Shown one piece after another: positions 37,881-49,800 of a DNA stretch of 64,000 nucleotides. This DNA comes from Rhea pennata (taxonomy: Eukaryota > Chordata > Aves > Rheiformes > Rheidae): assembly GCF_028389875.1 (NCBI RefSeq), contig NC_084663.1, forward strand, positions 161,353,801 through 161,417,800, in the 5' to 3' direction. Each line of letters opens with the position of its first letter. Position 1 is the first letter of the stretch. A program made the position numbers and the translations under genes. Below the pieces are notes generated by a model that saw nothing but the letters and a program-made list of their open reading frames with translations, had not been told where the DNA came from and ran no database searches.

Positions 37881-40800
37881 AGCATCAGATGATCACACCA
37901 CCACAGAGGAAACTATGAAGCAATCTAACACTAACTGTAATCTGAATCTCCTAAGACCACCTGACAGTATAAGAGAACTTCAAGATATCCAATCTGACCT
38001 TGCTTAATACCTTACTGTACAGTACTGCAAGATCTAACTTGAGAAGATGGTGTCCCTCACCTACATCCAAAATAGTGTTATTACACATACTAAGCAACTA
38101 TGGAAAAATATTGTTCAGTTCATTTTGCAGCAACAGAAGGCTTTCACATACTAAAAAACAAGTATCGTTTTTTTAACTCTGTAACACTCAGTCACTTAGT
38201 CTTGGCTGACATCTAGTGGAGTAAGAAATGACACTTTTAATTTCTAACTTCTAAATGATTATACAATTCTTTCTCCCTTGAAAGTCTATTTAGGACATCT
38301 CAGTTTACACTGTGTTGTCATGAACTGCACCTGTTAACACTATAGTGAATCTAAAAAAGAATTTAGAAGAAATATGGCAACTTGGCCCTTTCCACACTTT
38401 TCCTGTGGCACAGACAGAAGTCTTATGCTAACGCCCGTTGGATTTTCATGCTTTCTACAGAATTCAGTAGCTATCATTCTGCCACTTTCTCCAATACTAC
38501 TTTTATAAAGCCCTCCCTCACAAGTGGGGCCACAGGCAATAGCAGAAGGCACACAACAGGAGGCAGACAGGACTTGCATCACTTGCCTCCTTTTCAGAGG
38601 GCCTTTGTCAAGCAAAGCACACCAGGAACCCTTTAAATACATGATTTTTAGTAAAAATAAAAGATAAATAAAGGCTTTCTTGGATTGAGGCCTTAGATGT
38701 TAATGTTGACAAGTCCTCAAATCTGCCCTGTTGACTTCTGTTATTTAGAAACTATTAATGAGAACAGGAAGAACTTGAATTAAAGCACACGAACAGCTGA
38801 CCAAAGTTGTAGCAGAGAAGTAAATACTATCCCTCCACTGTGATCAAGAATTTCTAAAACCAATGAAGGATGTTTGCTTAACCCCCACTCCATGCAGGGT
38901 TTTCCAGAGACAAGGATTAGACCCCTTTACTGACATCTGTTAAAAGTTTTTTCATCCTCTAGGTTTTAGATTTGAAAATACCTTTTCCTTTGCAAATCGA
39001 GTGTGCGTTTTTTCCACAAGCGAGGAGTAGTGGTGGGTGGGTGGGCATGCACGCACGTGTAGAAGGAAGGAAAAGTGGCCAACGTAGGAACTTCATCAGT
39101 GCAGTACAACTGTTAAGCAGAACTGCGTTTTCTTAAATCTCTCATTTTTGCTAACACATCAAGGGGTAAATCTGAGTCACTCCCCTTTACTCAAGTGTCC
39201 TAATCATTCATTTCAGCTAACAGGGTATACAAAAGGGTTCGACAGACCTCTACAACACAAAGAGAAAATATCTTTTACAGACTGCTCATTACCCTAGTCA
39301 CTCTGGAGTTTCAGAGGGTATTATCAATTACACTGACTCCTCTACTGCAAGCAGCACACAAGGAACACCAAATGGCCTCACTCCTACCTCTCTATCCTTG
39401 AGTGGTCCAAGTAGAACTATTACACTTAATTTCCCCATCCTAATTTGGTTTCCCCAGCGCAGAAGCGGGGAAGATTCTAAAATTTGATCTCTTCCCTTAA
39501 AATCAACACCTGACAAATAGAAAAAGATGTCCAGTGAAGCCACACAAGAGAGTACACATCCAGTACCCTCCAAAGGCATACAATCTACTTCAGGAACGAC
39601 TGGCCTCAACAAGTCCATCTCCTCTACACAGTTATTTTTTTCAGGGAAGGATTTAACACAAAGTAAAAGCTGTCATATTAAAACAACAACAAAAAAGCCC
39701 TCTCCTTCATTCTTGTGGGCCTATGATATCCTCAAAACTACCTATTCTAGATAAGGTCCAAACTGAAAACATGCGCTCTAAGTAAATGGATGATTTTTCT
39801 TCAAAATAAGGAGACTTCCTTTACAGTTAAAAATTTCTTTCCATCAATATTTTCTTTAAATACAGCATCTTTTAATGATATTTGACTTTAAAGGTTCAAA
39901 TATATGCCTAGTGACTGACCTTGACACTGTTCATAGAATTAGAACATACACACAACACATACTGAACAGCCAAAGCCTTACTATAATTTAGCTCCAGATC
40001 TGGATACGTACATTTGTTTGCCTGCTAGGTGTTTAATCTCTCCTTCTAGTCAGTGGATATCCTGCCAGCACAGTCAGAATCTGGACAACTATTCAGATCC
40101 TCATCTACACTTACTCAGCTGAAAAGCAGAACTAGAGGTTACATGCCCACATCACAAATACATGACTTCAGGTATCCAAATCCAAAATTAAATTCTGTAA
40201 ATTTTTGATATCTCACTGGCATTTCTTTGAGCTGTATCAGTCCAAATAGTAGAAAAAAAAATATTTCAAGGTATAGCTTATTTCTTCTGACATCTCACCA
40301 ACTGATTTACAACACAAGTCAAAGCTTCCTGGTAATGAGTGGCCACTAGTTACCCTGCCCTCGTTGTTTCTGGTAGCAAAGATGCACAGTCTGGATGTAC
40401 AACTTTTGGAAATCATTTAGAAAGCCATTTTACCCCTAATAGCCATCTTCCCCCTCCCTGCTCTCATATACAAACCAACGGCAACAAAGAACAACAGAAA
40501 AACACTTAAAGAAACAGAATGTTACTACATTTCACAGCACTGTGAACCTTACTTCCGCATGCCTTGAAATTACACTTAAGTATGAAATTACATTTAAATG
40601 GGTTGAAAGAGTACAACTAGGTTTTTTTTAGACAAAAAGCACTGGTAGAACAACCAAACAATCTATCCACAAGATTTAGAGGGAAACAAGGGAAATTTGC
40701 TCAGTAGTCACTGAAATAAATACCTATTTACCTATAGGTATTCTACGTAAAGACGCAAGACATGTAGGATCACCTAAAAAAAAACCCCACAAATTAATAT

Positions 40801-43800
40801 GTTAACCTATTATAAAGGATTCTTTTAAATATTGTCTTATTTTGCTTGAATAGACTGCATTTAACTGAAGATTGTGCCCTTATCAAAGAATACAGCAAAC
40901 AATGTATTTTTAAAGTACAATTGTTCATAGAACCAAAGAAAATGGAACTCTGATTTAGGACCAATGCCGTATTTTTGTATTAGTCATCCTCTGAAAAGAA
41001 ACTCTGCTCTCCTTTAGCAGATTTAAGGCTTGGCTAAATCAAGCCTTGAAGTTGGACTGAAACCATTTGACTGACTGAAGGCAGCAATCCACAAATTTCT
41101 GCAGCCGGTTTGGGAAGAAAAAGCAAACTACTTGATAGTTGATTGGAGAAGCATTTCCATGTGTGGTATCAAACAACAAATTCTCAGAGAAACTGTAATT
41201 GCAAAGAGATGCACACAAACTCAGAACCGACACCAATATCGTGTAATTGCTACTGCAGCGACTACGTCCTCAGTTAATCAGAGCTGACCAAAAATTCTCC
41301 TACATTTGCAAACAGCAGGGCTGCACTGCAACCAGATGTGCAGCTGCAGTTTGCACACTCACTCCTAAGTAACTCACTGAAGAAGGAGCAAGCAGAGCTA
41401 CTGCAGTATGGATTTCAAAATAAGCTACTGCAGGTTTACTGCCAATGTAAAGACTATTGGGTGCATCTATACCTGCAAGTGCCCTGCAGCTATACCTCCC
41501 AACTGCACTGCAGATGTATCTTGGAGGATTGTAAACCACTCTGTTTTCATCTTTCATACTCGTAAGATTTCCATCAGACATCAATAACCTGCATCACAGA
41601 ACTGCTTTCTTGCTCACACACTTCAAAGTAAGCCAATAAGACAGCATATAGTTACACTTGGCATACAAGACAAGCAAGCTGTTCAACAAACCAGCAACTC
41701 TTGAAGAATGAACAAATATAAGAATGAATACTCTGAGTAATATCCAATCATACTTGTATGAAAGCTCTAGACACTTCCTGATCACAGAAAGAAAATATTG
41801 ATACTTCCATGCCCACTGGGGAATGACTTTGCAGATGAGAAGAGATGCACATGCATGCCATTTGGATTCATCCACTTTATCTTAGGCACTTAATCACAGT
41901 AACTGAACTAAGAGCCCCAGAATCCTTCTGTACTCAGTGGAAAAATACAAGAATCTTCAAAAGTTGATCCAGGTGGTCCCCACTTATCTCCCAGTGGGGC
42001 CCGCATATGGCGACGTAAAGTTGGGTTCAATTACATACTTTGAGTCCCGTGTCACTACAATGGTATTCTTATTACCCTTTTTTGCTGCAAGACGACTGTT
42101 CCCTAGTAAAGATGTCACGAAGCACAGATCACAAAGTGCTTGACAAAAAAAGACTTTTCATTCAAAGTGCTGTTACCTTATGCAATACCTTTTTGATTTC
42201 ATCTTCATTACTCCACTGAAATATTATCAGTCATTTATTTATACAAGGTGGCTTATCTATAGCACCTTTAAAGGCAAGCTCAAACTCAGGTGCATGTATG
42301 TATGTGTATACTATACTTACATATATACACCCACATTACACACACATTCTCTAAGGGTTGGCTTAGAACTTAAATTTAAAAGCACTGATGTAGTTCAACT
42401 TAGCCCTCCAACTTACCACATTTTTAAAGTCATCCTCAGCTTCATCAAATTTTCCTTGTTTGAGTAGCAAGTGCCCTCTCTGTAATCTTGCCTGAAATGA
42501 AGAGAAAGATAACTTTGATTTGCAAATTGGAACACTGAAAAGCATGAAAATAAGTTTCACTTCCCTTTAATAGAAAAAGATGTTTACTTTTACTACAGCT
42601 AACAAGCTGAATCATAGATGACATCACCTTTTCTTCACCTTATCAATTTGACAATGTTCTTATTAGGCCTCTTTGTATGCTGAACAGAACATGCCACTGC
42701 AAATGGATATAAGAGGCAAAAAAACTGATGGAAAGGACTCTAGCATCAACCTCCAACTAGTGAAGCAATCCCTCCCTATGTGATGAGCAGAAATGAACAA
42801 AAGGGAAGTCAGAAATCCCAACAGTCTCATAAGGAGGCTAGAACAGGTCATATGGAGAATAGGTGTCTCAAAGCAAATACCAATTAAGACAAAAGAAAGC
42901 AGAGGCACTTGCTCCTCCCTTTCTCTGAGGGTACAGCCTTGGCAACTGAGAGTACAAAGCTGCAAGTGAGAGTACTAGAATGTTCAGTAAAAATCTACGG
43001 GAAACAGGAACTCAAAATTATTATTGTTATTCGAATAACTGGCTAGACCATGCTCAGAGTTCATGCACATACCATTGCTATTATTTTTCCTATTTAAAGC
43101 CCCCTGTACTTTGTTTCAAAGAAAGGTGTTTTTCAGATTTTGCTAAACAATTTTTTTTTATGCTTGAACAATTTTCAATTCCAGTAATACTTACTGATGT
43201 GAAGTCCTGCTTTAATTCAACCACTTTACTTAAATCACGAATTGCTGCTTTAGATTTGCCCATGGCTAAGTACACTGTGGCTCTTCTGTAATAGGCAATG
43301 TAGTTATCTGAGTCTCCCTCTGCAAGTGAATGAACAGTAATCAGAACACTGTCTCAAAGCAATTGAACTTTTGGGTACAGCTGAACTGTAATGACTAAAA
43401 ACACATTACTTGAGTTTTAAGCCACCGGGAAAAAAGTATTTATCAATAAAACATAACGTTTGTTCCAAGTAATGTTTCCAATACAGTTTGATTGCAACAA
43501 TACAGATAATAGAAACACAGTAAATTCCAAATAATAAGAGTTTTGAAGGGTACAGGTGGGGGGAGTCACTGCATACTAAGCCTTTATCTCAAACTGCAGG
43601 CCTACTTTTGAAAGCATCTTAATTCATCATTCTCCTTCCTAGTCCCTGTCCATCATACAGGATGCAAGCAATCCCAAAACAACCGATCTATCTCAGTCCA
43701 GTATGGTTGCTCCTCCCTTTCTCTGAGGGTACAGCCTTGGCAACTGAGAGTGCAAAAACCCTTTACTTCATTTAGATAGAAGCAACTTCTTTATTTAATA

Positions 43801-46800
43801 TTAGAGTGGCACCAAAATCCCGTATTAACGGCAGACAAAAGCACGAAGAATATCTAAACTGGAAGGCCAATTTCAAAGCTAACACATTCCATGTTGCTCC
43901 CTGGCGGAACTTCAAAATTCAGCAATTTTCATACTTTCTAGGCCAGTACATAGGGATATAGAATCATAGAACTGGTAAGGTTGGAAGGGACCTCTGGAGA
44001 TCATCTAGTCCAACCCTCTAAAGAGTGGCCTGCAAGGGGATCGAACCCACGACCTTGTCATTATTAGCATTACACTCTAATCAACTGAGCTAAACCTAAG
44101 ACCCATAAGGTCAGCAGGACTTCTTTACACTGATTCAACACCAGCCAAGCCAATCCACACCGTCTCTGCAGAAAGCTAATAGAGTGTCTCTGTACCAAGA
44201 TGTCCAGCACTACTGACTTGAATCACAGAATCAGTAAGGTTGGAAGGGACCTCTGGAGATCATCTAGTCCAGCCTCCTGCTGCTGGTTCCACTGAGGCGT
44301 GAACCCAGCACCTTCAGCAAGTAAAGCAGATATGATAACCACTACACTATCCCTCTACCCCAATTATACCCTTACAGGAAGCAAACATGAGCCTCTGAAC
44401 CCAAAATTCAGACCACTAAAAGGATTTTCTGAATACTCCCCTCTACGCTGTATTTCAAAATACAGCATATTTCATAATACAGCAATACTGAGGGGGGAAT
44501 CTTATCAATGTGTAGAAGTATCTGAAGGGAAGGTGTCAAGGGGATGGGGACAAACTCTTTTCAGTTGTCCCATGTGAGAGGACAAGAGGCAATGAGCAGA
44601 AACTGAACCACAAGAAGTTCTGCCTGAACACGAGGAGGAATTTCTTCCCTGTGAGAGTGATGGAGCACTGGACCAGGCTGCCCAGAGAGGTTGTGGAGTC
44701 TCCTTCTCTGGAGATATTCAAGGCCCGCCTGGATGCAACCCTGTCTACCATGCTCTAGGTGACCTTCTTCAGGAAGGAGGTTGGACTAGATGATCTCCAG
44801 AGGTCCCTTCCAACCTTATACATTCTGTGATTCTGTGAAAAAAAGCAAGTGACAAGTTACCATGAGCTCTCAAAAGAAAAAAGAAAGAAAGAAATTGAGC
44901 TACCCAAACACACACACAGTACATCTACAAGACAGTAAGGTTTTTCCTATGCTATTAAAATCAATATAGAGTTTGCAGAGACCACCCTTACCTAAGGAAA
45001 AAAAAATAGTATTTCTCTTCCTCACTTTATTTGAGGTTAAAGCTCAACTTCAAAATAAATGGAAAAATAGCATTGCCAAATATCTTACGACAGATAACTG
45101 AGCTTCTTAGCTAGTCATCTTTATAACCAACACATTAGTTCAAGTCACACTATAAAAAAATACCCACTTTCTTCATCTACAATCTTTTGGCTATCAAAGT
45201 TCAGTAAAAGCCCTCAAAGTACATGCCACCTTGTATACTAGCATTGTGGATATCAGCTAAATTCAAATACTACCATCTTCAAAATAAAGAAGTTGGTACT
45301 GAGTCCTACAGTGTATACTTAAAGGTGTACACTAAGCACAAATCAATAGCTGAAAATGAGGAACTTAATGCACACAGGTTGAGAGAAGATAGGAAAGAGC
45401 TAACCCAAAAAGCATGTTCCAGCATCAGGAATGATGACCTGACAGCCAGAACAGTTTTGACTCAGAGTTCCCCAATAACAGTACTGAATAGGAATTCATA
45501 TTTAACCCAGAGAGAAGTCATAAACCATCAACTTGATGGGACTGAAGAAAATGTTAAAAATAAAACTGCAAAGAGAAGAAAACTAGACACTAGCTTCATT
45601 TTAGATATTTGCGAAAAAGAAAAAAGGCTGGGTGAGGCCAGACATGAAAAGATCTATTTACCTCACACATGCTCTGATCCCACACAGGCAAAATTAAACT
45701 TCTCTCCTCTTCTACAGACACAGTACATAACCTATGCTTAAAATCTTTCTGAAAAGGCAAAGTATAAAAAGTAGTCTGATGAAAGTTTAGGCTATTAAAC
45801 TCAAAACAACATTGTACTAAAAATCCCAGCAAAGTAAGAAGGGAGGCAATCACACCGTAGTGCCAACCAGCTGCTTGAGCACTGCTAGCACAAGAGCGGG
45901 GTTCATCCCTTACAGGCACCTCACAGCTCATCCTACCTCACACCACTTCGCCCTTTGCAACAACACCAGCATTCACATGGTTCCATGCTAAACTGGACTG
46001 TTCATCAAATCCAAATTAAAGCTTCCCAAACAAAAATAATGAAATACATTAACACCACTCAGACCACACAGGAATTTTTGCCAGCAACACAAGGAGCAAA
46101 GGGAGTAAGAAACCATCCCCACAGAGAGAATATTCCTGTAGCACAGAGAAAGGGGAGATTCCCCTGTCCACTCCCCTTTTATAAGGGAAGTTGATATTAG
46201 CGAGCTCAAAGGAAATACTAATAGTTCAGCTATTTCATTTGCTTTTCACTTTTAGAACATGGCCCAAACAGAAAAGTCTCAATGGTATGACTAATTACTT
46301 CTTAACACCTTGGTATGTAGATACTGCACTTACAAAGTCTATCAAATAAAAACACAAGTAATTGTCAAATTGAAGTATTAACGGCCATTGCTCCTCACTG
46401 GTGCCACTGTCCACTTCTGCGTTTCAATTCAAAGACTTGACACGGCAAAACTGCTTTAAAATTTATACAAGCGCACATTTAACTCAGTTTGTTGAAAACT
46501 CAAACCACCTGAACTCATTCACTTGCTGAATACGTAAGGGACAGTTAATTGCAGAACATGCTCTTCACTATTAGTTTAACATCTCAAACTTGTACATCAT
46601 TTTAATTGACGTCATCGCCCACTGAAAAATTTTTAAAAAGTAAGGTTATATTTTTAATATTTTCCATAGTGTTAGAAAAGAAGAAAGCACGGACAAACTC
46701 CATTATGAAATTTTCCAGACTTTGCTTATGAATAAAGATTAAATTTGATCTTAACACAGGGAGCAACTCATCAGATGGTAACACTAAGTCTAACTGCTTC

Positions 46801-49800
46801 CAGACAACCAGCTTGAAACAAGGTGTTCACACATCACATAGCTTATTTAACAGTTTATTTTATCAAAAGCAAAGTATAAATACACTACTGCCTCTCTGTT
46901 TGTGCCTGTTCAAGATCAAACTGCTGCATGAAGGTGCCTCAGTTTGAGAGTCATACAATTTGTAAGAAAGGCTACTTAACGAAGCAAATATAGGAAATGA
47001 AAGGTATTTCAGTGCAAAAGTTACTTTCCTCAAATACATACCTATAGCTGCATGAAAGTGAGATAAAGCATCTGCTAGCTGTCCAGCAGCCAATAACTTC
47101 TTTCCCATTTCAAGTTGTTTTTCTACTTCTGCATTTACTCCACATTCAGCTCCTTAAAGAAAAAGGAAACGATCAATACTTTGATTGATGAGTTCAATTA
47201 TACCAAAAGCCATGATTTTTTTTTTTTTTTAAAGGCACATTTTCTCTTATTACAACAACCTGCAGCCTAATAAACTTTCAATATAATTTTCCTCTCCCTG
47301 AAGAGGATATCAAAGTAAGTGGATAAACATTGTGATGCACCTCTTTACAAGAAGTAACAGAGTATGTACATCCAGCCCCATTCTATACATTCGGCACCAT
47401 TTTGCATATCAGGCTTTATGTATCAACTATAGAAACAGCTTAGCAAAATGTATTTCTATGTGAGCCTTCATTTTCAGAAGAATCTGTAAATTCTTCTGAA
47501 TATACCCATAATGCACACATAACAAACAAATAAAGGTTTTAAGTCAAATTTCATGACCCTCCCAATAACTTCGCACTCAGCTGAGAACTGTTAGCTACTT
47601 CAGAGGCTGGCTTATCTACTGCACACACTCTTGTCTTATCTTTATCATTTCCACATCAAACTGTTTTCAGAGCACAAACTTCAATATATACAATTAAAAT
47701 TCTTACTCTTTTTATTTAAGTGAGTACAAAAACCATATCAAAGTGGTATGTTTCAGAAGTGCTAGGATTTGGAAACTACTGAGTTGCTGCCTCTCAATCG
47801 CTAAGGGAAGACAGACTGTTGAGGGGGAAAAAAATAGTAGTAGAGGACTACAAATACATGCTGACATGTTTGAAACTACGAATTCTGCCATGGAGGTCTT
47901 TAATTGGTATTGCTTCTAGCACTTTTTTTTTATTCTTAGTTTAGACTTCAATTAAAATTTGTCAGGTTGCAACTAGTAAACTTCCACTGCATAAACTGCT
48001 TTCTTTTACTGAGAGCATGTACTCCACACGCATTTAAGCAAGTTAATACATTAAAATCCAGAATAAACACACTATATTAGAAAATAATGAATCAGAAGGT
48101 ACCAATTTCTTTTACTCAGGTTTCATAATGAGCTAATTTGGACAGAAATTATAATTCATCTAACACAAAAATTCAAGAGCATTCTGAGAACTCTGTTTCT
48201 CAGAGTTCAAATACAACGTTACACTGTGCTGCTATATTAAAAGAGAGCTTACCAAATCTTCTCACACTACAAGCTGATTACACAAAAATAAAATACCTGT
48301 AATGAAAAAATAGTTATTTCTGACCACCAAATCATCAAGATTTTAGAACTAGCAGTTTTCAACAGCTGGTATCTTTTATTTCTCCTTCCCACTCCTTAAT
48401 ACAGTTCATAGTTTTTTCAATTCCACATCATATATAAAAAAAAAATCATTGGGCTGTCTATATTAAAATGAAGAAAACACTTGAATCCACTGGAAAAAAA
48501 AAGTTCTCTCTCTTGAATATTGTTAATAATTCAACAAACTCTGGATTCAAAGGGTTTCAGTTCAATTGTTTGCTTTAGAAGGAGAACAGCAAACTAAACT
48601 AATCTCACCCACCTTTTTTTGTTTTTAAGTTGATGCAAATGACTTTACAAATATGCACAGTAAGTCAATAAAGTTTTTGTTTAAATAGATTAAGACAGTA
48701 GTATTACTCACATACTCTTCTTGCAAATCTTATTAAAATGGATTTTGAAACCCATAGTTTAAGTGCAAACAGCTCTGAATAAAATAAAAACAACTCCACT
48801 GATAGCAGTACAGAAGTATTTCTTGACAGCACATTTCTTGAATACAGTAATATTGTCAGGTAGCTTTTACATGAATAACTGATTTTCAGAAAAGATGACT
48901 TTCTTATTTGTCACTTTATTTTTTGCTTCTGTTCTGGCTTAGTTTTGATCACAGAGTAGACCAAGGTCAGCCTGCCAATCTCTTATAATGACAAAAAAGC
49001 TGAAAAAAAGTGACCGAAAAATTCTTTGGGGGGATGGGGGAAGAAAGAAAAGAAAAGAACCAAATTTCACTGGCTTTGGAGGTTACTAAGAACAAAACAA
49101 GTATCAAGCCGTAAACAGACCAGTGTTTAACATGAACTAAATGAAACAACAACAAAAAGTTAAAAGCTTCAATCCCTGCTCTCCCTCCCCAGATACTCAT
49201 ATTTGAAATTTTTCAAAACTCAATTTGAATTGCCCATTTAGTCCTCCCATCCTGAAACCGGGCTTTAAATTACTTTTTGAGGAAGGAGAAAATACAAAGC
49301 TATTAAAAGGGCACCTTTCATCCACAAAAACATGGCATTCAAGTCTCTCAGAGTCCGAGTCTCCAAAGGAGCTTCCTTGTTTTACGTTTAGTCACAAGAG
49401 AATAGCTTTAAGAACAGAGTTTGCACAATAAGATGTACCAGTATTATTCAATGCCTTTCACATGCATTATTTTCAATATCGCTTTACAGTTACATAATAC
49501 ATTAGGCAAGAGAGACATTTTTACCTTGAAAATACTGACGATAACAGTGGCAAATAAGAGAGATGAGAAATGTGACCATTAACAGCAACTCAGTAAGTAA
49601 AGCATAGGATTAACCCGGTAAGTAGAGTATAAGAAAAGAGCAGCAACATGTACAGAGCAATGAGGAACCCCATGAAGGACTGCAGGTTCCCCAATTCCTG
49701 CAGAACAAGGCTAATTACTGAACATATCCCTGAAACGTGACCCTGAAAGTTGCTGAGCATCACAGAACAACATGGGATCTCCAGAAATGGCCTAGTAGTC

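Larger units (their letters stand above)
30062..42416 (-). other. DNAJC3 intron 4 (12.4 kb)
   Basis: The largest intron. It holds a sense-oriented CR1 at 32951-33686, G14 at 32187-32200, A35 at 37302-37336 and a T25/A27 inverted pair at 37809-37877. No nested gene is supported: the open frames are short, on both strands and without domains. Confidence 0.6.
43320..47041 (-). other. DNAJC3 intron 2
   Basis: A retroposon cluster (two SINEs and one CR1 at 43960-44838) and one copy of the 45-bp direct repeat. An antisense open frame of 172 codons lies at 45223-45741, without a recognisable domain. Confidence 0.6.

Noticed and set aside
43960..44358. Two functional tRNA genes (Ile and Val)
   Set aside because: A and B boxes are visible, but the 3' acceptor-stem side runs directly into CR1 tail sequence and bases are changed in both heads. 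They are tRNA-derived SINEs.
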